DNA from: Oscheius tipulae
Taxonomy: Eukaryota; Nematoda; Chromadorea; Rhabditida; Rhabditidae
DNA: 64,000 nucleotides
Direction of reading: 5' to 3'
Assembly (NCBI GenBank): GCA_037178975.1
Contig: JASJZH010000002.1
Location: 6,127,501-6,191,500 of the forward strand
Below the pieces are notes generated by a model that was not told the origin of the DNA, searched no databases, and was given only the letters and a program-made list of their open reading frames with translations. Position 1 is the stretch's first letter. Each line of letters opens with the position of its first letter. The position numbers and the translations under genes were made by a program. Positions 24,751 through 34,943 of this stretch are shown piece by piece.

Positions 24751-24906
24751 ACATTGGAAATTGCGTTGAAGACTGGATAAAATAACAGTTACCTCGGACG
24801 CAAACTAGCTTTTTGCTTTCATACAGTAAAGAAAAGTCGATAATATTTGAAAACAGAATCACTTTATTAAATACTTAATTAAATAGAGCTAGAACCCGTC
24901 ATTGGT

Positions 24907-25553
24907 TTAGAAGTATCCGTACGAATTGGGCCATTCGGGCACGTCGACGACAGCTCCAACCGGGGATTGGACAGCCTCACGTTTCTCAATCTGAGGACCA
25001 GCAGTAGTCGGCTCAACGGTGGTCTCGGCGATCTTCTCCTCGTGGGAATCGACAGCAGGAGTCTCAGCGGAAGCAGAAGCCTGTTTCTTCTCGGCGAGCT
25101 TGACGGCGAGCTGCTGGAGAGCACGTCTCTTGCGTCCACCTCCGCAGCCGCAGCATCCTATAAGTTGACGGATAATGCATGTCTCTCTGTCTTTCACTTA
25201 CCGCATCCACATCCGCAACAGCAGGGACGACAGCAAGTGCAGCAGCGAGTGCAACAGCAGGTTTTACAGCAGGTACAGCATCGTTGACAGCAGCAGCAAC
25301 ACTTGGGTCTACAGCAGCAGCATCCACATCCGCATCCGCAGCAGCCACAGCCTCCTCCTTGACGCTTGACACGAGTATTAGAATCGCCGGTGGTATCTAT
25401 GACTCCAGTGGGAGAGCGGAGAGCCACAGCTGTAGGAGCTGCCTCAAAATGGTTGGGTTGTGCTGATTAGAGAAAGTGAAAGGGAACCTGGACATCGTAG
25501 AAGAAGGCAGCAATTGAGAGAATGGCTAGACTGCAAAGAATAGTATGTTGCAT
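24907..25553 (-). CDS. Secreted cysteine-rich protein with dibasic cleavage sites
   Basis: Three exons (25488..25553, 25202..25442, 24907..25157) give 185 aa. The first exon is a signal peptide (MQHTILCSLAILSIAAFFY). A short propeptide-like part ends in RVKR, a furin-type site. It is followed by a Gly/Cys domain of about 60 residues in which more than half are cysteine, mostly CC pairs with C-G-C and C-R-C spacing. After a second basic site (GRKRR) comes a mature-looking Ala/Glu/Val-rich tail ending NSYGYF. The family is unrecognised. The dense CC pattern could mean a cross-linked structural or metal-binding extracellular protein; this is inference. The promoter has a TATA box and no acceptor-like site next to the ATG. 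Confidence 0.9.
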
Positions 25554-25601
25554 GTCGATGGGAGATGAGGAAGCTGAATGTCCAATGGCAGATCATTCGC
25601 A

Positions 25602-25611
25602 CTTTTATATA
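25602..25611 (-). promoter_or_regulatory. TATA box of the cysteine-rich secreted protein gene
   Basis: The minus strand reads TATATAAAAG, 49 bp upstream of the ATG at 25553. The spacing fits a transcription start and a short 5' UTR. Confidence 0.8.
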
Positions 25612-25813
25612 GCTCCGCTGGTCAGTGGCCGGTCCATTCGAGGTGTCAAACGGACTCCGGAAATCCGCGCCCCCGAGTCGAGCAGACGCAAATAGCGTCA
25701 CAGACTGTGGTCCGTGGCAGCGGAGACCGGACCGTTTGTGACAACTGCTAGACGATGCTCATTAATCGAAGACGTGAGAAACCAGAAGATCGGACAGGGA
25801 GTATCGATTTCTC

Positions 25814-25818
<5 letters not shown>

Positions 25819-25844
<26 letters not shown>
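25819..25844. repeat. (CT)n microsatellite
   Basis: Thirteen CT units just upstream of the truncated F-box-like copy B. Confidence 0.95.
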
Positions 25845-25848
<4 letters not shown>

Positions 25849-25900
25849 CACTGGAGATTCAGAACAGGCAAATTCAGAGACTGATATCAAACCTATGCAG

Positions 25901-26243
25901 AAGTGGCATCAGCCTTGAAAGGATGTCTCTTCTGGATCTTTGGAAGTATGCAACTCGTTTTTGTTCCCATTCTTCAAAACAGTTTTCTGGTTGTGCGTAT
26001 GTACGATACGATAGGCATGGGACCTTACTTGTTGACTTCAATGTGTATTTGGGTATACAAAAACTGGCTGATATGATGAACATTTTCGGCACTAGCCCCT
26101 TCGATCATTCGGCTTATCCATTGGATCCTGATTTGCCTCTCGATTCTCCTGCATATTCTGACCCTGTTTTTGAATATCGTTCTAGGGCTACGTTTTTCGC
26201 CCCCGCAGAGACTCCCGTCTCCAGTTTCTCAATAAATTGTTGA
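25901..26243 (+). pseudogene. F-box-like family member, truncated copy B (last exon only)
   Basis: Only the final exon is present, after an acceptor-like CTATGCAG. It reads VASALKGCLFWIF, then changes frame around a duplicated ACGAT at about 26000, and continues with FNVYLGIQKLADMMNIF and a C-terminus parallel to copy A. The upstream exons and the F-box-like segment are missing. Confidence 0.75.
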
Positions 26244-26397
26244 ATCACGGCTTTGTTGTCTTACTATCTCTCTTAAATCCTTCTGCAATCTTAGTCTATC
26301 GATTTTCGTGGTAGGATCCTCGCTCACTCCAATTACTTACCAGTCAAATAATGGATGGCGTCGCTGCAGGTCAGACCTCAATTGTCTCCAATCTCGC

Positions 26398-27966
26398 ATG
26401 TCTCTCTCCGATACTGATATTGGGCTTCCAGAAGACTTTCGGAATGACAGTGATGTCCATGTCTACAAGGTAAGCACGGGCACTTGGTCACTTCAAAAAT
26501 CATGTGATTTCCGAAAATCGGGTGCAAACTTCGCCAAATGGCTCAGTCGGTTAGCGCTCCGACTACAAATCCAAACGTCTTGGGTTTTATCCCCGTGCTT
26601 GACAAAACATTTTATGTGAAAGAGGAGAGTAGACAATCTTTGTTTTTAGCTCAGCGACGAAGAGTTCAAAAGTCGAAAGTGTTTTCTTCGCGACTCTTGT
26701 GAAATAGAGACAGAAGTTCAATTCTTCAATCGCTACATTCAATGGACCGATGAAATGGAGAATCAGTACCTGCATGTTTTGCAGATACGCGAGGTCTTTT
26801 CTAATCCCTTGCCGGAGCCAGTCTCCCTGCAAAATCTTCCAAACAAATCCCTTTTGGCAATTTTTTCAAAGGTTTGATCTTCTGAAAAACTGTGAGACAG
26901 AGAAACAGAGAGACAGTGGTTTGTTATTATGACATACAAACAGTTCAGATGCATTCGCGAGCATTCGTTCGCTCGTTTCAACTCTCAAAGACGATGAATA
27001 GACTGCTGAACGAGAATATGACCACATTTAGTGTTAGAATTAGGAATCGCAAGTATATATCATGGCGTAGTAAGGTAAACTATCCTCATAGTCTATATTA
27101 AATGAACTTTTAGGTTTGGAGATATCCAAACGAAGGAGATTGGCCGCTTAGATTCAAAAATGACGATTGTATACATGATCCCACGTCTATCCTCCCGTTC
27201 ACATTTGACCTACAGGACGGTGTCTGGGATGGCCGATTTGCTGTCAAACTGCTAAATAGGATGAAGCATCCCTTCTTGAATCTTAGTACCTGGTATGGCA
27301 AAGAACCAAAACTGATTTGGATGCCCTGGATGGCCAATGCTGCTTCTCTCTCTGTGAGCGGGAACGTCGTAGATGTGGCTATGATTAAACAAATTGTAAG
27401 CTCTAAGGCGCCTTATTGTTGGAGAAAGTGCTCAGAATCCTCGAATAGTTTGGCTGGAACAGAAATTAAATCGACTACCTCGGCCACTCTGGGACTCTGT
27501 GGTATTCATAGCAGGCATCTCTGAGCTTGACCTTGATGAAATTATTCGGGTACTGTCACTGTTCCTGTCACTGATCCTTCATTTTCAGCTCTGGCGCTCC
27601 GGCGACTGGGACTACAAGGCTACCAAATTCAAAGGCTGGAACCAACCCTATCAAGAAGTGACAGCAGTCCTGAAAGGATATCTTTTTTGGATTTTTAAAG
27701 ACAAGCGACTAGTTTTTGTTCCCGATCCCGCAGATACTTTTCTTGTTTTACACATGCGCGTGTATAGATGGCAGGGCGCTCAATGTGTCGACTTTTATGC
27801 TTGCTTAGGCATCAAAAAATTGGCTGACATGATAAACATGGTAAAAACAGGTCCAATAGACTTCTCGTCGTATCCATGCGACCCGGAACTGCCTCTTAAT
27901 CCTTCTGCTTATTGTAACCTCCTTTTCAAATATGGTTCTCTGCAACGAAGCTGGGTGCAGGCATAA
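26398..27966 (+). CDS. F-box-like nematode multigene family protein, intact copy C
   Basis: Six exons (26398..26469, 26650..26871, 26949..27074, 27114..27395, 27436..27549, 27589..27966) join in phase 0 throughout, giving 397 aa. Residues about 77-120 (PEPVSLQNLPNKSLLAIFS, then a region with SFQLSKTMNRLL) resemble an F-box: a proline-containing start, LP and a LLxIFS helix. The rest contains LPFTFDLQDGVWDG, MKHPFLNL, WRSGDWDY and LFWIFKDKRLVFV. Its repeated aromatic blocks could form a substrate-binding F-box-associated domain. An SCF ubiquitin-ligase adaptor role is inferred from the F-box resemblance only. The start follows no acceptor-like site. Two broken relatives lie within 3 kb. Confidence 0.87.
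26533..26606 (+). repeat. tRNA-like sequence inside an intron (tRNA pseudogene or SINE head)
   Basis: The stretch contains TGGCTCAGTCGGTTAGCGC, a D-arm/A-box, and GGGTTTTATCCCC, a degenerate T-arm/B-box. They have tRNA-like spacing within the first intron (26470..26649) of the F-box-like gene. The acceptor stem is not convincing, so a functional tRNA is unlikely. Confidence 0.5.
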
Positions 27967-28374
27967 CTTTATCTCAATAAAGCGTGTACCATAATTTAAA
28001 CTTTTACCCAGCATAGAAAAAGATGTCTATCAGTCTTTTTGTCTCTCTGATCTTCTCTTTTTGTCCCTGCCTCTATAACTACCTTGTCGTTTCCAAACAG
28101 AGACACCGAGAGACAGAGAGAGTAACATGAACTATTACAGAGGACATTGGTAGTCTACTAACTAGTAAAAGGAGACAGAGCTACGGAACAAGATGACAGT
28201 GAGAGAAGTGGCTCTAACAGAGAAGAGACAGGGCAACATTGAGACATAGGAGCAGAGAGAAGTGGCTCTACCAGGGAAGAGACAGACAACAGTAGAACAG
28301 TAGACGACACCAAACCAAGCTCGATAGACAGCCGTTGAAGTCTTTATTCAACGCGAAGTACGTGCAACTGTTGT

Positions 28375-28799
28375 CTAGAAGAATCCACTGCTACCACTTT
28401 CTTCCAAAATTCTCGTCTTCCAGGGCTTGCCAGGCTGTCCAGTATAGCTTTCCTTGTTGTTCTTCCACTTCTTCGGATCCTTTAGCATCTCCTCGAATTG
28501 CTTCTTCAAGTCTCCGCTGAGAATTCCGCCAAGCTGCTTGAAGGCTTCGTTTTCTTCCTTTCCGGCCTTCGGATAGCTCTTCTCCATGACGATCTTCTCA
28601 TCCTCGAACATCTTCTTCACGGCAGAATCCAGCTGTATTGGCTCCTGGCTCACGTTCAGCAGATCCAGATCGCTGTCTATAGGTTCCACTGGCAGCTTGA
28701 CGGGAGCACTGTCGACTACCACCAGAAGTGCGAGCGAGAAGAAGACGAAGAGTTTCTGTACGTGAATGGTTCGGGTTGAAGAGACCATGAGCTCACCAT
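28375..28799 (-). CDS. Small secreted protein of unknown family
   Basis: Two readings exist. The preferred one splices an ATG-only first exon (28797..28799) across a 41-bp GT-AG intron to 28375..28755. This gives 127 aa beginning MKLFVFFSLALLVVVDSAPV, an ideal signal peptide. The alternative starts at 28788 without splicing and adds a polar N-terminus. The mature part is charged and helical (KQLGGILSGDLKKQFEEML), with no cysteines in the mature chain. It ends in a Gly/Ser tail and two phenylalanines. Two copies of a direct repeat (gagaagtggctctaccag-like) lie downstream at 28200..28275. Function is unknown. Confidence 0.78.
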
Positions 28800-28979
28800 A
28801 GCAGACGACGAGCTCGTAGCTGGAAGGGCACTCTAATGGCTTCTGCTGTCATTTTGGAAATTGCTTGATCTCTTGATTGTTTCTTTTGAAACTCAAAGTT
28901 TGAAGTTTTTGTTAGAAAACTTTGAAAATTCTTCTTCTAGATTTTAATCAGCAAAGGTGCTAATGAAATCCACAATTTT

Positions 28980-29470
28980 GTGGATGAGATGAGCGTAATC
29001 TTCCGGCCACGCGAAATAAAAATGAAGAGAAGAGTCCATCTGGCCTGCGATCCCAAGTATCCTGTACGATTGCGAAATCTCGAACAGACGAACGAAAGAA
29101 GCTCGCAGCCGTACAACGACGTTAGGAGAGAACCATGCTCGGCTCTTCTCTTCTCGACCGAGTGAGAAACGAGATTGTCAGAAGAAAGCCGGCTATTCTA
29201 GACTTGGCTTGGAAGCATAAGCTACGATGGACAAGACGACTAGCTGATATGGACGGCGAAAGATGGCCCAAAACGACAACTGAAACAGTGCAGATTGAGA
29301 GGAAGACCCTATTTGCGATGGGAGGACGATTTGAAGAAGACTAGCGAGAGGATCGGAAGAGTCCCCACCGCATAGAGGAGGCAGGCCCGAGAAGAAGACG
29401 AAGAGTGACTCGCATTATGGGAGAGGCAAAGGCTCCCCTCTAGGAACAACCCCTTTCATTCCGACATAAT
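28980..29470 (+). mobile_element. RTE-type non-LTR retrotransposon 3' fragment
   Basis: Degraded frames contain ERRMLGSS-like and LLDRVRNEIVRRK motifs, followed by KLRWTRRLADMDGERW. They resemble the region after the reverse transcriptase core in RTE elements (MLG-SLRDRIRNE, GH-ARR-D-RW). A downstream RWEDDLKKTSERIGRVP segment matches the fragment at 32718..33458, so both come from one family. The fragment carries stops and frameshifts. Confidence 0.65.
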
Positions 29471-29695
29471 AAATTGTTGAGATAAATAGAACCAATGACA
29501 TATTGACTGATAGAGAGTCCAATTACAATTGCTTACAGATCAACTGACACTGTTTTGGGGGAGCAATTATGACGGCGCCTCGTGCGCTACCCGTCTGTTC
29601 TTTGGTCATTCAATTTTGTTTGTCTGCACTTTAGTGCAGTAAACATTAGGCTTTCCCAAGCGGCACCGAGACGTGAATAACAACAACAACGTCCG

Positions 29696-29703
29696 TATAA
29701 AAG
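29696..29703 (+). promoter_or_regulatory. TATA box of the LEA-like gene
   Basis: TATAAAAG lies 63 bp upstream of the ATG at 29767, in a GC-richer proximal promoter. Confidence 0.8.
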
Positions 29704-29766
29704 CCACGGCTGGAGGCTCCTCCCTCAACAGTTTCGACTAATCGTCTACTGCAACTACTGAAAAAT

Positions 29767-30496
29767 ATGTCTGATGTGAGTTTTTCTGTTTGAAGATTCC
29801 CTACTGTCCTAAATATCCGATACTAGCCGCTTACCATCCTGACAAAAAGAATCATAAATGTAGGGCAAAAAGCTACAGAGATGGTGTTCCATTCGATCTA
29901 GGGCGCTCGAAACAGTCAAGGTTAAGACACAGCTTTTCTGGCAGAAGGAAGTTTTTCATAAACTTTTATTCCAGCTATGAATAATTATATTCTCGAGAAT
30001 ATTGTTATGAATAGTATTGTGAAGACAGATGCAACCCATGTAGTGTTCTCTGAATTTCACAACAGTCGTAGTTGTTTTCCACTCTCTTCACTTTTTTACT
30101 ATCGCTTGTTTACGTCTAGTCGAAAAGCGGTTTGGATGATAAGTTGCTGTTGCCCTAACGCGAAAAAGTTGTCTGTCTTCAATTTGTAGAAGATTGTCTA
30201 GGATGACTCGTTGAAAGATTCAAGCAAACAGAAAACTATTTTGGCAAAACTTTAATTATTTCCATTTTCAGAAGGGAGTTTTCGAGCAAGCTAAGGAGAA
30301 GGTCGGCGACATGGCTGAGAGCGTGAAAGAGACCGCCCAGAACGCCTACGACAAGGTGACCGGCAACCGCACCGAGGACAAGGCTGCCGACAAGGTCAAG
30401 GATGCTGCTGACTGTTGTGCTGAGAAAGCTTCCGACGCTCGCGACTACATGGCTGACAAGTCTCGCGACGCCGCTCGCAAACTCGAGGGTCACTAA
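29767..30496 (+). CDS. Short late-embryogenesis-abundant (LEA group 3)-like protein
   Basis: A 9-nt first exon (29767..29775, MSD) and a 225-nt second exon (30272..30496) give 77 aa; the intron is 496 bp. The protein is very hydrophilic and alanine/lysine/aspartate rich, with 11-residue-like periodicity (FEQAKEKVGDMAESVKETA, then ADKVKDAADCCAEKASDA). Most residues suit a single amphipathic helix on drying. LEA proteins protect proteins and membranes during desiccation and are known from anhydrobiotic nematodes and C. elegans lea-1. The role is inferred. A CC pair in the middle is unusual for a LEA protein. AATAAA lies at 30567-30572. Confidence 0.85.
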
Positions 30497-30741
30497 ATGA
30501 TCTCTGGTCTACGCTGTCATCTGCATCTATGTGTACATTCGATCTATCGAAAGCTTTTTGTCATCTAATAAAGCTATCGAGCACAAACATTCTACTTTAC
30601 AACTGTCAAAAAGTATCAGTCGGTCACTCACAAATGCCTAGAGTGATCCCTAGATGACAGCTGAATTTTTCATATGCTATCCAAGATGAATCATGTCAGA
30701 GGAATGCCAAACATTTCAAATCCCATCTTTATTCTCTGATC

Positions 30742-32264
30742 TCAATTTAATCTAGCAGCCGATATTATGTTATTAGAATTTCTCAAGCTAGAAGATACTC
30801 TGTTGTTGTTGGTCGTATTTGAAGACATAGACTGGGGAGCAATTTCGATGGCCGGTTCAGGCCAATTGATACAGAAAAGCGCTCGCTTAATCACAGAAAT
30901 GGCGTATTTTCTATAGGCTTTGATGAAAAAGAAGAAGAGTAGACTGCTGAGGAATGGATAGCAGCCAATGACGCAAATTAGAAAAGCTTCCACTATGGGT
31001 GACTCGTAAATAAATTTGGCTTCAAATCCGAAAGCAACGGCGTAAAGACAGACGGGAATGCACAAGGAGCCGTACGGAATGACAGCCTGAAACTATTTTA
31101 GTTCAAGTTCTTTCAAAGTAGAGATTACCTGCAACACGAGAACAATAGTCAAGCTCTTCTGCATTTTGAACGTCTCGGCGGACATGGATCTTCTGTTTTG
31201 CTTCAACTTGTACCAAACAGCCGAAGAGAAACCGCTATTCCAGAGCAATAGTAGCAAGAGGCAGACTTCGATAAAAGTACCGACGTACATGCCCAGAATA
31301 CCTTTTTCGCCCAAGGCAAATGCTATTAGCTGCGTATTTGGATTTACTCCTTCGAGAAATCTTGTGCTGTTTACCGTGACAGCATAATCGTAGAGTTCCT
31401 ATAAGTTTTGACAGACTAGTGTTTAAGATTACAGAATACCTCATATGAAATGGTTAGGTAGTAGAAGGATATAAAAAAACAAGCAGCACCAGCCCCGAGT
31501 AAAGTTGAATACCATAGGAAACCACTGAAATATAGTCTGTTCAGCTGAGAAGTTGAAAGCACAGCCCTTCATTGTCCGTAGCGGGATCCTTTTCACTAAA
31601 AATGAGCCTCAAATGAATAAGAACGACCGACGAGGAACATGAATGTTTCTCGTCGATTTTTATTCGTTTTGACCCGTTTTCAGTGACAAAGAGTCCCGCC
31701 ACGAACAATGTTAAAAGACTGCGTTTTTTTTCTTAGCTAAACAGACTATATGATACATATGCGTAATACACAAAAGGTTCAGATAACTTACCGTATTCCT
31801 TTGTATCTTTCTATGCCATGTGGTTTTTGGTACATCAGGAAATAACGAACAACGCAGCAGCTGTTGACCGAGAGTAGAGTGAATAATCCAGCCTCCAAGA
31901 CACAGGAAAGCTAAAATTATAAGCTTTTATTTAAACCATACAGATTTACACCAAAAAATCCAGCGTCTTTACCGAGATATTTGAAAAGACCTTCAACAGT
32001 TGCACCTGGAAGAGGAAACAACAAATTTGGATCCAGAAACCACGTTAATAAAATGCTGAAGGCGCAGTCGGCACCCTAGGAAGTACAGTGTACATAGTGA
32101 TTAAAATATTATACCACAATTTGGAGCATAAATCTTTTTATTTCCAGCATACTTCCAGGCGAATGTTTTAATACAATGTAGAAAAGAAACATAGATATGC
32201 ACTGGAAGAGGGTCTCAATCGTATAGGCAATGATTTTCACCCATAGGATCTCAAACACACCCAT
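30742..32264 (-). CDS. Nematode serpentine receptor, class H-like (srh) chemoreceptor
   Basis: Six exons (32115..32264, 31950..32075, 31792..31910, 31440..31524, 31129..31398, 30742..31086) join in phase to 364 aa. Seven hydrophobic segments can be placed, the first at about residues 5-32. The family blocks are IVLKHSP before intracellular loop 1, the FLKYLG-like LFKYLG, RYFLMYQ after helix 3, SLTIVLVLQ in helix 6 and a long final helix with PYGSL. Class H receptors are nematode chemosensory GPCRs; the ligand is unknown. The C-terminal tail is Asn/Ser rich. The start is not preceded by an acceptor. A broken duplicate follows at 32.6-34.3 kb. Confidence 0.93.
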
Positions 32265-32589
32265 GGTACATCGAAAGACTATTTGTGGGAATAAGTGATG
32301 TGTGGAAAGTTCACACGGCAGGTGAGAGCAGTAATTAGTTGTCTTCGAAAGCTGGCTCGAAAATGAGGTCAGCTACATCAAAAGCCTCTTGTCTTGTCTT
32401 ACGGTATGTACGTTAAACCTATATACGACCGGGAGCAACACCGGGAGGTTGTTGGACTGTTAAATCATTAAAGGTTCAACGTTTAGAAAATTTTATGTTT
32501 AAATATATATGATGCGATTCAATCTGACCATACAAGCTTCATACTAGTATGAAAAGCTATGTCACACAGTATTGGATAAATTTGAACAC

Positions 32590-34300
32590 ACTGATTGTTG
32601 AGGAATGTCAATCGTCAGCTCAGACCAATCAACCCAAAAGAGGGCTCGCTTGATCACGGAGATGGCATAAGCTCGTTATACCATGATGAAATAGAAGAAG
32701 AGTAGATTGCTGAGGAAGAAGTAGCCTTGCCCTTGCCGCTCCCATGGCTCGAACCCACTCTTCGCCGTCCAATCTTGCCGCTCGCATCCATGTTGTGGGG
32801 ACTCTTCCAATCCTCTCGGATGCTCTCCTTAGATCATCCTCCCATCTCATACGAGGCCTTCCAATGACGCGTCGCTGAACCAGGGGTATCCATTCAGTCG
32901 TGGCTCTCGACTATCTCGCTCCGTCCATCGCTGCAACTCTTGCAGTTCCAATCCTCCGAGACAACTCCTGTTTTCTGTGGTGCATGTAACTTCCATGATA
33001 GGTGAAGTGCTGGACAAATTGGATTTGTTAGGCAAATAGAAGCAGATTCCCCTCGTAGGCATTGGTCATCGCAACTGTCTTGCGGAGATTGACTTCCAAT
33101 CCAATCCTAGTTTGCTCCAGTTTGGTCACCATGCGCTCAGGCTCTTCCCGACAAGAACGACATCGTCGGCGTAGCGAAGATGGTTCAGCTTACGGCCGTT
33201 GATATTGAAGCCGAATTTGTCCCAATTGAGTCGTCGGAAGATGTCTTCGAGCACGGCGTTGTTGAAGAGTGGTGGAGAGAGCACGTAGCCTTGACGAACT
33301 CCGCGCTTGATGTCGATCTCCACTAGATCCTCGTGCACCTTGATCATGTAGCCAGCTTGCTGGTAGACCTTCCGCAGCATTTCGATGTAGAGTTGATCCG
33401 CTCCGTGTTGTTGAAGGGAGTTCCACACGGCGTTCCACTCAATTGTGTCATAGGCGGAATGACGTACGGAATGACAGCCTGAAACTATTTTATTCTTAGT
33501 TTTTTTTTAAAGTAAAGGTTACCTGCATAACAAGCTCTTCTAGAAAGCAAACTCGATGAAAAATTCAAGGAACAATCCTTTTCCTCGATGATCAGTCTTA
33601 AAAGCTATGGGCTGACAATTTGGATCTACATCTTCGAGAAACTTTGTGTTGTTTGTGCTGACTTCATGTAACTGCTGCAAAGTGTAATGAACAAGAGGTA
33701 AGATAATAAATAATGTACGTAATGAGATGATTAGATAGTAGAAGGAAATGAAAAAGCTAGCAACACGAGCATAGCTGAATACCATAGAAAGCCGCTTAAA
33801 TATATTGTACAACGCACATAAGTTACAGTTACCGTATTCCCTTATATATTTCTATTCCGGGTGGTTTATTTTTGAAAACAACGAACTAGGCAGCAGCTAT
33901 TAACTGACAGCAGAGTGAATAGACCAGCCTCCAAGAAATAAGAAAGCTGAAACAAACATAATCGTTTTTAACCATAACCGTTGAACACCAAAAAATCCAG
34001 CATTTTCCCGAGATATTTGAAAAATCATTCAACTGTTGCGCATGGAAGGAGAAATAGCTCATTTGAGCCTAGAAACCACGTTAAAATAACACTGAAAGCG
34101 CAGTCGGCTCCCAATTAAGCCAAAGTACATGTCGAAATGATTGGAAGATCAAACCACAATTGGTGCATAGATTTTTTGATTTCCGCCATGCCTGGCGAAT
34201 GTTTCAATACAATATAGAAAAGAAATATGGAGATGCATTGAAAGAGGTTCTCAATAACGTAGGCGATGATTTTTACCCATAAAATCTTAAACACCCCCAT
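32590..34300 (-). pseudogene. Second srh-type receptor, pseudogene split by a retrotransposon
   Basis: It aligns with the intact gene exon by exon: start MGVFKILWVKIIAY at 34300, exon 2 with an in-frame TGA at 34025-34027, exons 3 and 4 (FISFYYLIIS), a shortened exon 5, then exon 6 interrupted. The last 120 bp (32590..32717, ending ISVIKRALFWVDW) lie beyond the inserted fragment 32718..33458. About 115 bp of exon 6 present in the intact copy are missing at the insertion. The duplicate is tandem and in the same orientation. Confidence 0.88.
32718..33458 (-). mobile_element. RTE-type reverse transcriptase fragment inserted in the srh pseudogene
   Basis: The minus strand encodes the reverse transcriptase core: DTIEWNAVWNSL, then KVHEDLVEIDIKRGVRQG, LSPPLFN and the catalytic YADD (LRYADDVVLVG). 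It is followed by a gap and the post-RT segment ending RWEDDLRRASERIGRVP. Both ends meet receptor sequence directly (32717/32718 and about 33458/33461). The internal part has stops, so this is a dead, internally deleted copy. Confidence 0.88.
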
Positions 34301-34616
34301 AGCACACAAAGTATTAGCAGCAATGAATGCGGTTGCACAAGTGACAGATGATACTTTTGACTAGTCATTTTCGTCTACCAAAAAAATGAAATTTTTGGTA
34401 GGGTTGAATTCATGTAGTTATCCCGACTTGAAACATGAATCTTTTGATCTCAGCCATGTCATGCTGACATCCTCTTCAGCATCTATCAAGCCTAATCTTT
34501 CTCGGACACATTTGGCTTTCAATCCTTGACAGAGCCCCAGACAGACATCAACTTCATTATGGCATCTTTGTATTCAAGACCATACTGTGTCACATGAAAA
34601 CTGTTCATTTTTAATC

Positions 34617-34943
34617 ATGTTTCTTCGCTCTTTGGCAGCTCTTCTATTCTTCCATGTCACTCTTGGGAGTAAGATGACCTTCAATATCCAATTGGGCTGC
34701 TCCAAAGAGCGCGTGTTGAGTGTTTCGATGCAAGTTTACGTTCCCCTTCCTCTACTAAAGGTTCAGGAAAGCATGTGGAACCCTGACGATCTCTCGGCGA
34801 AGACACCGCCGGCCAGAGTCAGAGCAGATCCTTCAGAGGCACTATCAAAAACGAGACGAAAAACTTTCAAGCTGGTCAGAACTAGCATATCTACATCACC
34901 ATCAAGCACACATGTTCACCGGAACTTTATCATACGAGAGTAA
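34617..34943 (+). pseudogene. Transthyretin-like (TTL) secreted protein gene remnant
   Basis: It starts MFLRSLAALLFFHVTLGS (signal peptide). It then has one cysteine strand (QLGCSKE) and the family signature MWNPDDLSAKT. About 40 codons later, in another frame, comes YITIKHTC, matching the usual PYLxIxHxC block. The spacing fits the nematode-specific TTL domain. A frame change lies between 34800 and 34850, and a TAG precedes the last block. It runs antisense into the 3' end of the SDR gene. Function is probably lost; unrecognised splicing or an assembly error could also explain it. Confidence 0.45.

Noticed and set aside
24967-25466. Plus-strand frames rich in Ala/Ser/Thr over the Cys-rich gene
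   Set aside because: They are the complement of GC-rich Cys codons; the minus strand has signal peptide, splice sites and a TATA box.
34617-34943. Intact secreted protein reading one frame to the stop at 34943
   Set aside because: The frame is open, but its second half loses the TTL pattern, which instead continues in another frame; treated as a broken gene.
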